NCBI GenBank assembly: GCA_043228905.1
Contig: JBHGNT010000003.1
Location: forward strand, 19,158,001-19,222,000
Length of the DNA stretch: 64,000 nucleotides
Reading direction: 5' to 3'
DNA from: Azolla caroliniana
Taxonomy: Eukaryota; Polypodiophyta
Part shown: positions 31,471-42,900 of the stretch, piece by piece
How positions within the stretch are numbered: the stretch's first letter is position 1
Layout of the letters: each line of letters starts with the position of its first letter
The notes under the pieces: generated by a model
The model's input: the letters and a program-made list of their open reading frames with translations, nothing else
Databases searched by the model: none
What the model was told of the DNA's origin: nothing
Program-made: the position numbers and the translations under genes

Positions 31471-33720
31471 ATTAAAATACTAACATTTTATATTAGTAAT
31501 AGTAAAATAAAATAAGTGAATAAGCGTAGAATAATAATATGAAATTAACAATAATATTTAAATTAATTTTTTAATTAATTATAATATATATAATATAATT
31601 ACTAATTAATATAAATAATTTAATATATAACCATATAATAAATAATAAATAAATGATAATTAAGGACATGTATAAATTAACAATGGTTAAGTAACAGTAA
31701 TTGAATGAAAATAAATAAATAATAACTAATTAGTTAATTAAGTAAGAAAAATAAATAAAATAATTATAATAATAATAACAACAACAGAAACAATAATAAT
31801 AACCGCAAATAAATAACAATAGTAATAATTAAAAAACCTATCTCCATCATCAGCCAATATGGGACAAATACCCACACTCATCGACAAATATACACACATC
31901 ATCGACCTACAATTCAAAGCACTCACTAATTTGGACATTGACATCCCTGACTATCACATTTGGAAAACTCGAATCAACCCATCCTCTTCAGTTCATGTCC
32001 TCGATGTTTCGGCTTAGATTTCATATGCATGTCTGTAACTTCACAACAACACGTTGATAACTCCTCATATGGTTGTGCCTTTTCTATGGTTACTTATTGT
32101 AAATATCTAAGTAATCATTGATTTTCTTGCTCTAACACCACAAACGTATTTGTGAGATGCGTTGTCGTGTTGCCAATGGCACATGATGGTTAACCCTTCC
32201 AAACCAAATAATTTATAGGGGAAAGGAGGGAGGGAGGGAAAACGAAACACAATGTTGAGGGGTAACTTTTCTATTCCTTCCTTCTTTTCATGCCCCATGG
32301 GTGGGGTTTATATAGTGTGAAAGTGTTTTTAGAATTCAAGCCATTGAACATTATAAGAATATAAGGTATGGGGCATTCACATTTGGAGGCTAAGAACACG
32401 AACCAAGACCTTAAGAAGAAGTCAAAAGTAAAAATACAAGACACAGGGAAAAGTAAAAAGAGAAAAAGTGGGCCACCCAAAAACAGTCTAGTAAAGGGAA
32501 TGGTCATAACTCTTTTGTTTGTCACCCAAATATCATCTTTCTGTAACTTTTTAAATCTCTAAATTTGGAGCTCGGATGAGGGAGATATGATGATTAGATG
32601 GTCGTTGTGTTATAGCTAAAAATAGAAGATAAAAAGCTTCTAAAAAAGCGTGAAAAAATGAGGAAAGAGAAAGAATAAGAAGATACAAAGAGGGGGAGTC
32701 TTAGTAGAGGAGAGGTCTTAGAAGTGGGAAGAAGGAAGCATAGTCAAAGGAAGAAAGAGATTAAGGTAGAATAGTGAAAGACATTTGTAGGTTTGAGTGA
32801 TTGGAAGTAAGAAGTTCTTTGGTTTTTTGGTTCAATTTGGAGTTTATACTCTTTGTATTGACTTGATAGTGGAATATTATAACATTCTCATCTCTTTCTC
32901 ATCTTCTATACCTTTTGTCTTAATTTCTTGAGTCTCCCTCTCTAATTCGTAATTACCTTGATCTATAAAAACTATTATAATTCACAACTCCATCTAATCG
33001 GTTTGATCAAGCCCTCATATTGTGTACGACTATGATCTGTCTTATACACCCTATCATATAGTACAAAATCTGAGCGTTACAAGACAATACAAAAAGCCAA
33101 ATGGAGTTAGTTACACCTACTTACCCCACTCTCTCACATTTGTACACATGCACACAAAAAGCCAAATGTGAATGTGTACACACTCTTGCTCACACTCACA
33201 CATTACACATTTCATGTTTACACATTACACACCTTACACATTATACTCTTAACCCTCATGTACACCTATACAAGTAACAATAAATTGTGAATTATGAGTT
33301 ATAAATTAGTATTTCAATATATATATAATATATATTTTATTCAACAATAAGTTGTGGTCGATTGTTTTGAACAATCCTTTCGATCCTCCATCACCACTTG
33401 CAGATAGAGGTCTGTTGCTTGTCAACGCACGTGTAACGCGCACTTTGCGACAACGCCAACTCAAAGACAACTCAGACATACTCTTGCTTACTCAATGATT
33501 CTATGGAGTCGATAACACTTGGTAGGATTCTCATGGAAATGAAGATTCACCGATGGTTGGCATTAAACCGGAATAGCTCTACTAGTACAATATGCCATGT
33601 TTATATATTAGTAGCATGTGCCCTTTAGATATTTGTAGGGTCATGATACTCGTTGGAATATTGTAGGGTCATGACACCTAGCTCACAATATCAAAATTGC
33701 AATAATAATATTTCTATGTA
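31471..33720. other. AT-rich intergenic DNA
   Basis: Short AT-rich frames only. 33110-33300 contains repeated ACACATTACACA-type segments. I see no protein similarity, splice pattern or RNA gene. A tandem-like ATGCACACAAAAAGCCAAATG pair occurs near 33090-33170. Confidence 0.4.
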
Positions 33721-34060
33721 TGATATGAATAGTATAATGATTAAAGTGCTTTGCTTTTTCTTATAACATGAATAACTTAATGACTAAAGTTAAGTGTTCT
33801 CTCACTTAGGTTATGGGTTCGAGTCACCCCAAAGCTTATATCATTTTTTCTACTCATGACAATAGCTTATTCTCTCTATATTTTAGCTCTAAGACACACT
33901 TGCCTAGTGTCTTTATATCCCTAGTGCCTTTATATCCAAGGTATTCAATAGTTAGGTTATTGGGTTAAAGTCACCCCAAAGCTTATGATGTTTTTGTCTA
34001 CTCATGATAGTAGCTTATTCTGTCCGTGTTGTTTTCTCTCTAAGATATACAAGGTATTCA
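33721..34060 (+). repeat. Possible tRNA-derived SINE remnant (two partial copies)
   Basis: At 33777-33825 a TAACTTAATGACTAAAG segment (A-box-like) is followed after about 33 bp by GGGTTCGAGTCACC (B-box-like), the spacing of a tRNA promoter. A second partial copy at about 33950-34015 has GGGTTAAAGTCACC. Both share CACCCCAAAGCTTAT and a following TCTACTCATGA. No tRNA cloverleaf can be completed. Tentative. Confidence 0.35.
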
Positions 34061-34138
34061 ATTGTTGGGAGAGGGTCCTAGTATGTCTTGGTATTTTTCC
34101 TAGTACATCCTAGTATGTCACAAACAAATAGTTATATC

Positions 34139-35085
34139 TTGAGAACACATGCAATCATGGAGATATTAAGTCTTGGTTCCTCAAGAAATAACTTTAAATT
34201 TCAACACTTTGGTGACACCAGTGCTTCTCGATGGGGTGGTAGCATCTCTAAATCTACTTGGAAAGAGTTTTAAAATGTCCAAAAACATTTTCTTACAAAG
34301 TTTCTACAAGTTAAGAAACAAACGCCCTACCCCCTCCTTGACACAGGATCACTTCACATTCAGATCATGGACATGGAAAGGGTTGTTGAATACATGATTA
34401 AGGTTCAAAAAAAGGCCCGACATCAATATCCTAGAATTGCATGGGGAGCAAGCAAAAAAATCAAAAAGACGCTTAAAAGCAAATTTTGTGTTCTAGTTGG
34501 ATGCAGGTTATGGAAAAATCGTTGGGTAGATGGGATGAAACACACTTGCTTCATGATGCATCACTAGATTCCTCTATAAATGAGGCCTTTTTGCAATGTC
34601 AATGTATCATGACATGGGACAAATGTGGAGGCTCATGCTTCACACATTATACTACACAAGTTGCACCTAACTACAAAACCATATTTTTCGCAGAATGGGG
34701 AAACCATACACATCGATACATGTTAGAGCCCATCCCGTTATCTGCCATTCAAACCATTGCTTCTATTCGACTTAGCGCACATGCATTGCGATGTGAGACA
34801 AGGGGTTGGGGCACAAGTGATGAGAGTAGTCGACTATGCACGCTTTGCCTTAAACAAGTTTGAGAGTCTGAGTATCACACTTTGATACAATGCTTTGCCT
34901 TTGATCATATTCGACCTTGCACGAATTTCTCTCACAACCACAATGTACATCTCAATTGCAACATTCATTGTTAAAGTTCTTGAATATCGAGAGTCGCTAC
35001 TCACTTTCACGTGTATCACGTGAAATCTAGTATTTTTTGTCTTATAGGTCATATTTGACATCCGAAGACGATAATAGAATCTCTC
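34139..35085 (+). pseudogene. LINE fragment, copy 1 (3' end)
   Basis: Matches 36340-37330 of the next LINE fragment: after a 5' truncation it reads WGGSISKSTWKEF, TAA at about 34271, then a decayed C-terminal region with HDASLDSSINEAF, DKCGGSCFTHYTTQVAPNYK and a zinc-finger-like RLCTLCLKQV (34834-34860). About 40 bp is deleted near 34915. It ends with GGTCATATTTGACATCCGAA and a CTCTCT tail. Confidence 0.75.
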
Positions 35086-37345
35086 TTTCTCTAAGAATAT
35101 GGGAAGTTACTCAACAATTTATCCAAACGCAAGAGAAAGCACATGCATGTGCCAAATTTTGGGGAAATCTAAAGGGGAAATGTATTGAGAGTTATGGTGA
35201 CTTAACTCTTCATGACTTGTCTATGCATTGTAAGAATTTATATGAGTTATCTCTTGCCGGAAAGATGATGTGTTTTGGTTCTCTTTCACATATGTCTCCC
35301 TTCTTTACAATTGAAGATGTATGCATAGGACTTAAGAAATTGGCCTCTCGAAAGGCAAGCGATCTTCAATGTATAAAAGCTGAAGTGCTCAAATAGACGG
35401 GAAAGGAAGCACATATATGGATATGCGATATGTTAAATGGTGCATTGCAACATGGTATGCCATATGATTGGACTACAAATTGGATCAAACCTTTACATAA
35501 AGGTGGAGATGTAAATAATGTAAACAACTATCGAACCATCATGGTTCGCTCATTAATGGCTAAACTATTTGGATGTATAATGGAATCAAAGATAAGTGTA
35601 TGGGCAGAAAAAAATGGTAAGAGAGGTTATGGACAAGCTGGTTTTCGAAAACACCATAGCATCATTGATTATCTTGTCACTCTTCGAGTATTAATGGAGG
35701 AAAGTCACCTTAAAGGTAAAGGTTTATATTGTTGCTTTGTAGACTTCAAGAAAGCTTGTGATATGGTACCTCGTGAGCATCTTTGGAGGCAGATGGAAGA
35801 GCTTGAGGTGCCAAGTGAATATATGCTTGCAATTTCCCGAATTTATGAGAAGGTTATATGTTGTGTGCGTATGAGAGATAGACTTTCAGATTTTTTCAAT
35901 AGCACTATTGGAGTTAAGCAAGGATGCCCACTCTCACCAACATTATTTGGTCTATGCATTGATGAATTAGAAGAAATGGTTACCAAGTTTGTAAAGGAAG
36001 AATGTGTTGAAGAAGTTTCCATTGGGAATGTTGTGATTATGCTTTTGTTATATGCGGATGATGTAGTGCTTTTTGCAAATACTTCAAGAGATGCACAAAA
36101 GCTTATGAAGGCATTGGAAAAAATTTGCATGCATACTAGATTAAGTGTCAATAGCTCTAAAACAAAGATTATGCTTGTGAACAGTCAAAAAAGAGATAAA
36201 CCATACATTATGTACAACAATGAGCCACTTGAATGTGTGGAAAGTTTCAAATATCTTGGCCTTGAAGTTCCTTCAAATCATAAATGGAATGAATGTGCTA
36301 CACGCTGCTTAGAGGCGGGTAAGCGAGCATATTATGCATTTGAGAACACATGCAATCTTAGATATATTAAGTGTTGGATCCTCAAGAAATATCTTTTTGA
36401 CACTTTGGTGACCTCGGTTCTTCTCTATGGGGTGGAAGTATGGGGCAGTAGCATCCCTAAGTCTACGTGGAAAGAGTTTTAAAATGTCCAAAAACATTTT
36501 CTTACAAAGTTTCTACAAGTTAAGAAACAAACACCCTACACCCTCCTCCTCCTTGAGACGGGATAACTTCCCATTGAGATCATGGCCATGGAAAGGGTTG
36601 TTGAATACATGCTTAAGGTTCAAAAAAGTCCCTCACATCGACTTCCTAGAATTGCATGGGAAGCAAGCAAAAAGATCCAAAAGACTCATAAAAGCAAAAT
36701 TTTGTGTTACGATTAGATGCAAGATTTAGAAAAATGGTTTGGTAGATGGGATGCAAGACACTTGCTTCATGATGCGTCACTAGATTCCTCTATAAGTGAG
36801 GCCTTTTGCAATGCCAATGTATCATGGACATGGGACAAATGTGGTGGCTCACGCTTCACACATTATACTACAAATGTTGCACCTAACTACAAAACCATAT
36901 TCTTCGCGGAACGGGGAAGCCGTACACATCGATACATGTTAGAGCCCATCCCGATATTTGCCATTCGAACCATTGCTTCCATGCGACTTAGCTTGCACGC
37001 ATTGAGATGTGAGACAAGGCGTTGGGGCACAAGTGATGAGAGTGGCCGACTATGCACACTTTGCCCTAAACAAGTTCGAGAGTCTGAGTATCACACTTTG
37101 ATACAATGCTCTGCCTTTGATCATATTCGACCATGCTTTCCACATCTCTTCGATCGAGGCCAATCCTTCCACGAATTTCTCTCACAACCACGATGTGCAC
37201 TCTCAATTGCAACATTCATTGGTAAAGTTCTTGAACATCGAGAGTCGCTACTCACCTTCACATGTATCACATGAAATGTAATATTTTTGGTCTCATAGGT
37301 CATATTTGACCTCCGAAGACAATAATATAATCTATCTATCTATCT
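35086..37345 (+). pseudogene. LINE reverse transcriptase, copy 2
   Basis: 5'-truncated non-LTR element. The frame of 35037-35396 (stop TAG 35394-35396) and 35430-36482 is the same: FTIEDVCIGLKKLASRKASD, NYRTIMVRSLMAKLFGCIME, CCFVDFKKACDMVPREHLWR, GVKQGCPLSPTLFGLCIDEL and the active site LLLYADDVVLFA (about 36045-36080). TAA at 36480 is shared with copy 1, then reading continues with gaps to a Cys/His-like RLCTLCPKQVRESEYHTLIQ (37045-37110). It ends GGTCATATTTGACCTCCGAA followed by (TCTA)n at 37326-37345, a normal LINE tail. RT and endonuclease copy LINE RNA; the endonuclease is absent here. Confidence 0.85.
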
Positions 37346-37397
37346 CTCGGGCGCACACACGTTTCATTTAGGAAGGGTAAGAAATTAATATAGGATG

Positions 37398-37399
<2 letters not shown>

Positions 37400-37456
<57 letters not shown>
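37400..37456. repeat. (GT)n microsatellite
   Basis: About 28 GT dinucleotides, shortly upstream of the PR-1 pseudogene. Confidence 0.97.
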
Positions 37457-37460
<4 letters not shown>

Positions 37461-37467
37461 CTTTTAG

Positions 37468-38084
37468 TTGAATATTGAACTACCACTAGTTAGATATGGT
37501 GAAGCTGAAAGAACACCAATAATCAATTTATATGTTATATCACTACTCACTCTAGCAATAGTAGTGTTGATGACTTGTGGAGCTATGAGTGGGGTGGTTA
37601 CACAATCACAAAGAGACCAATTTTTGAAGGCACACAATATGGAGAGGCAGAGATTGGGCTTTCCACTTCTAGTGTGGGACTACACATTGGCGGCCTATGC
37701 CAACGAGTACGTTGCGAGTTAGGATAGACCGACAATTGGTTATTCCAACGTGTTGTGCCATTCTGATGGTCCTTATGGCGAGAATTTGTATTGGTATTGG
37801 ACAGCAAGTGCCCCAACAACACTTGAGCAGGCCCTAGCTGATTGGATCACGGAGAAAAGATACTACAACCACCAAATCAATGTGTGTGCTAGTGGGCATG
37901 ATGTAACCACTATCCCCAAGTACTGAGGGCTAAGACACGTCGTGTCTGATGCGCCACTCATGCGTGCACATCCAACCCCTTGGCAACCTTCATCATTTGC
38001 AATTAGTACCCCTTTGTCAACTATGTTAGGCAATGGCCATACAAAATCTTCGTCTCTTTCTTATATATTTCCACTTATAGCTAA
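37468..38084 (+). pseudogene. PR-1-like (CAP domain) pseudogene
   Basis: ATG at 37468 opens a frame with a hydrophobic segment YVISLLTLAIVVLMTCGAMS (signal peptide or anchor), then CAP blocks SQRDQFLKAHNMERQRLGFP, LLVWDYTLAAYANEYVAS, stop TAG at 37720, then HSDGPYGENLYWYW, ALADWITEKRYYNHQINVCA. After a frameshift near 37898 reading resumes with CNHYPQVL (HYTQVVW counterpart), then CATHAC, TSNPLATFIICN, and NYVRQWPYKIF, ending TAA 38082. Stops also replace Gly near 37949 and Tyr near 38012. PR-1 proteins are secreted sterol-binding CAP proteins linked to defence; this copy is dead. Confidence 0.8.
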
Positions 38085-38656
38085 AACCTTGTGTTCCTGT
38101 AGCAACATGTAATTTTCCTTCCAAATTTGACAACTCCTTTTAAGAAATAGGTCATTTTGAGTTCCTTCCCATCAAATTCCATTCTAAAACTCTCACTATA
38201 TGAATATAACTCTTTTTAATATTTTGGGGACCTGGCAACAATTATTGAAGAGTTGCCTTGAGAATCATTATTGATTTCATAGCTCAAGAGTTGAATTATA
38301 AATCATTATTGATTTCATTACTCAAGAGTTGTATTATAAATCATTATTGATTTCATAACTTGAGAGTTGCACTATAAAGAATTGGGAACTTTGACTGGAG
38401 AGTATCACGGCTAGTAATTACACAATTCCGTTCAATTTTAGTTTTAAATGCTTGGATGATGGTGTGCTCAAAGGTTTTATAGTCTCGACTCTCCATAATA
38501 AACCTCTTCAGTATTTTTGGATATATACTCAAACTAAGATCAATAAACATAACAATTACTCTTGTCGTTAGTAATACGAATACCAAGATTATGTTTTGCA
38601 TTTCCCAATCTTTATCATGTCAAATGTTTGAATTAGATGTTCCCTCAACATGGATC
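38085..38656. other. Noncoding spacer with a short duplication
   Basis: Near 38258-38365 the sequence ATCATTATTGATTTCAT recurs three times at about 40-50-bp spacing. Otherwise nothing seen. Confidence 0.4.
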
Positions 38657-39193
38657 TAGCAATTGGCAACGGTTCAGTTCGGTCCGGTTCAGTTCAAGGG
38701 TATGAAACTCAAATTTTTTAAGAAAACTTAAACTTAAACCGAACCAAACCACAAATTCGTTTACACCAAAATTGTTCAAACCAAACCGTTAAAGAAAACC
38801 CAAACTCAAACCAAACAATTTTAGAGATTTTCAAACCGTTGACCATTACACCAGTTTAGTTTTGGTTTTCAAGTGAGATCAAATTTCACCTTTCGATTTT
38901 AAAATTTTAAAATTGTAAATCTTTCAATATTTTAAGTTTTAATTTCTTCCCTAAAATGTCAAAATTAGGCTTTAAATGAAAAGGTTATTCAAAAACTATT
39001 TAAGACAATATTTAAGAAAAAATAATCAAGTGACAATCTTAAACCATTTAAGCTATTTGAACCATGGTTTCAAACCATTTGAACTGAACCGTTAAAGAAA
39101 CCTGAACAGGAAATGAACCGTTTAAACCGTTAAGTCATTAGACCACGGTTTTATGGTTTGGTTTAGTTCAAACCAAATCGTTGCCGATTCTTA
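38657..39193. mobile_element. MITE-like element
   Basis: 537 bp. Terminal inverted repeats TAGCAATTGGCAACGGTT (left) and, as reverse complement, TAAGAATCGGCAACGATT (right), with many AAACCGAACC/GGTTTGGTT motifs inside that can pair. No coding frame. The ...GGCAACG... termini recall non-autonomous hAT elements, but no clear 8-bp target duplication is seen. Confidence 0.45.
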
Positions 39194-39493
39194 AGTAGCT
39201 CATCCTTGTTTTTACTAGCAATGAGCAACCTAATTGCTTTTACTATAACCATGTGACTTCATAAAGGCATCAAAGTTGTAAATTCTTGCAGCAACCACAA
39301 AACTTAACATCCAAATAATCCTTCGAAAGCTCTCTAAACGAGCTTCATAACGAGCCAAGAATCACAAAAGACTGAGTTTTGAGGACAATGTTATATCAGA
39401 AACATGTTTTAACACTATCATTGGAACGTCGTCTCTTTTTTCTCTCTCTCCTCTCTCTTTAATGTAGCCATACAAAATAGTGAACTAAATAGT

Positions 39494-39568
<75 letters not shown>

Positions 39569-39998
39569 ACGCACGTGTGCGGGTGTGCGGGAACTACAAT
39601 GACCACATTATGGAGAGAATGTGGCAAAAGAGAACAATGAGACTAAACTTTGGATACTATAAAAAGCCAAGGTTAAACTTGTTTTAAATAAAAAATATTA
39701 GCTTATCATTCATTATTTGATTGCTTCCAAAAAACCATGCAGTAGAAAGGGAGATAGTATGTGAGTGTAGAAGATTTCTTCTTAGTAACACCATTTTACA
39801 TACCAACGAATGAGAAGCTTTTCAAGAGTGGCATTTGCCTATCCAACTATACCTTCTTCAATGTACAAATTTTCTACTATACAAATTACAGAATGGAACC
39901 TATAAAATTTCTCATGCATATCCTCCAAATTATCATTTCTTCACTTGATTTTTCTTTGGTGGCTTTTTCTATTCTGCTCCAATGTTCATTTTTTATGA
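39194..39998. other. Downstream flank of the kinase gene
   Basis: Noncoding, contains a (GA)n tract at 39495-39525 and (GT)n at 39525-39567. The kinase 3' untranslated region should lie in its right part (left of 39999). Confidence 0.5.
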
Positions 39999-42900
39999 CT
40001 ATCTTCGTAAATGATCCTTCTTCTTTTGCTCCATTTCCATACTAGCTTGACGAAGCAACTTTTGAAACTCAGGTAGGCTTATCCTCCCATCCTTGTCTAT
40101 GTCAGCTTCATCTAGTACGTTATCAATTGATCCTCTCAACCCTGTATACTGCAATCACCAGAACATTGACAGAAAAGGTTAATACCATAGAAAAACAGTC
40201 TTTCATAAACAACCTGAGATTCCTTCTCATACATGAAATAATGGAATTGTGTAGAAAATGTGCATATTTCAATCAAATTTGTATAGGAAAAATGATTAGT
40301 CCAATCAGATTCCACTTGGCTTATAAAAATATATCCCACTAGCAAGTTCAAAAAATTGATGCGGCACTTCATTGGTATCTTTTCCCAAACACTGGAAACT
40401 ATCCTAAGCTGAAGCAGCAAAAATATGGTGAAACTTTTTATACGTTTACAGTATAGTGTGTGGTACTAGAATTTAATATACAGCAGTCTTCTTTCATAAT
40501 GCTATTAAATACTAGGGGAACATGGCATGCCACAAGTCATGCAAAGAATATGTCTAGATAATAGTAATATAATGGTTCGTTCATCTCATATTGCATTTCC
40601 TTACCACTCTTACCAATTCTTCAGGGATACCATATCCGTAAGTTATATATGTGAGACTAGAATACAACACAGTATTTATCTTTCTTAATGCTGTTAAATA
40701 TTGGTGCCACATGGCATCCAAAAAGCCATATAAACCATTTGCCTAGAAGATTATAATTTAAGTGTTCTTTCATCCCATCCATGCATTTACTTACCATTCT
40801 TAATTCCTCAGGGGTAATATATCCATCCTTATCTTTATCAAACTTCTCAAAAGCTGCACGAGTCCGTTGGTCCCATTTTTCAGCGTCATGTCCCTCCAAT
40901 TGATGAACATGTAAGGTTGCAGCGACAAACTCTTCAAAATCCACAAGACCGTCCCTATTACTATCCATCTATAAAATTCATAAATACAAAAGAACATTGC
41001 ATATATCAGGGTCCACTAATGAAAATAAAGTGCATCATCACAACTGTTTACAAATGGAAAAGAACATACTGCCTGCAGAATTTCGAGGACTTTCGACTCT
41101 TTCACTTTCCAAGGATGATCTTTAGCAAGTGCCTAAAGACATGGTAAATTAATATGAGAAAAAAATTCACATCAATTGATAAGTTGATCTGGTCTTAGAA
41201 ATAGATGATTAAAGAAGAATGTCCCAATAGTTAGATGAAAAGTTGTCGACTCACAATTGAAACTCATGTCAGTCACTTGATCTTCCAGATCTTGTGAAGC
41301 TTGCGTCCAATACAAAATATTACCTATCTTTTAAGAACCAGACCATACTAAAGCTTTCTTCAGATACGAAAAAGTACATTCTATTTTTTGTATTTACACA
41401 TGGATCTTATAAAGGATTCTCCTAATCTCATAGATCCAATGCATGAGTTTTGGACATACTTCTGTGTCCCAACACGAATGTGGCCACTGACCACATTATT
41501 TTGTGATGCATAGTACTACTTATCATGTATACAATATATATCATGCATCATACCAAATTTACTTCTATTTTATGGCTTTTACAGTTCCGTTTCATACCTT
41601 GTGACAATCAAGAAATCAATGTTTCTGAGCAGTAAGAAACTCTTGTAATAAAACAGTCGCATTTGCTACATTTGTGGGAATAGGTAGTAAATCAAGTCAC
41701 CAGCAGTGATATAATTGCTTCTGAATCCGGAAGAATCAAATTGATTTCAAGATTCAATATATGTTTTCAATAGGAAGCTCAAATGAATGACTCTTTAGCA
41801 TTCAGTTAATTATTCAGAGTGTTTCTGTACATGTCATTGGATTCTCTGTAAAACTGCATGATCTAATGAAGCAGTGGTTGTATATCAGTCATTGGAGTCT
41901 CTGTAATATTGTTTTAGCTAATGAAGCAGTGGTTTTAAAGTCCACAGAAGTGTTATGAATCCATTTTACAAAATACATCATGAGGCTCTGGTTACCAACC
42001 AAGAGCATGCAACAGAAAAACCAATTCATTGGGGTCAATATGTCTGAATATAACAATTTACCAAGAGTATGCAAATTATATTTTCTAAACACACCTGTCT
42101 TATTTCCTCTAGAGTGATAGTCCCATTTTTGTCCATATCTATAGCATTGAATTGATCACGTAAATTGGCAATTTCGTCAGCATCAAGCGTGCTTGCTAAT
42201 GCCTGAACATATGCAAAGATGTTAACTAACTATTAATTTCTACCCCTTTTGTGATGAAAACAAAACTGGAAAAACTCTGAAGGAAAATATGAAACTTTAG
42301 TATAAAAATGGTTAAATAACACATACCACCAGAAGCAAGCAATTACCTTCAAAGCGAGCTGTTTTAAGCAACTGTATTTTACAAATTTCCGCATATTGGA
42401 AAGAACAGAAATATCCAATGGAATATCTGTTGCATCACCACCTTCTCTAACCCATGGATGAGCTGAAATTAGTAAGATCAAAGTTTGTTAGCTTTTCACT
42501 CCAACTCACAATAAAACAAGAATAATAAAACTATGAATTAGGGTAAGTAAATTCAAAGAAGCACATACATAATGCTTGTCCAGCACTCATCCTAACTTGT
42601 GGATCTTTGACTAAAAGTTTCTTTACAAAATCTCTCGCACTAGGACTTATTGATGGCCAGGGTTTTTGCTTAAAGTCAGGCTTCCTTCTCAAAACCTGAG
42701 AAAACACAAGAATAATTGAGAAGTTTGCAGTAGATATAACCATCATTCAAAACATGCTCCCCTACAGAATAACTTGCCTCTTTAAATATTCCATCTTCTG
42801 TCTTATCCCAGAATGGACGCCTTCCACATAATAAAATGTAGGTGATAACACCAATACTCCAAGCATCAGACTGTGGCCCAGATTTTCTTTTCAAAACTTC

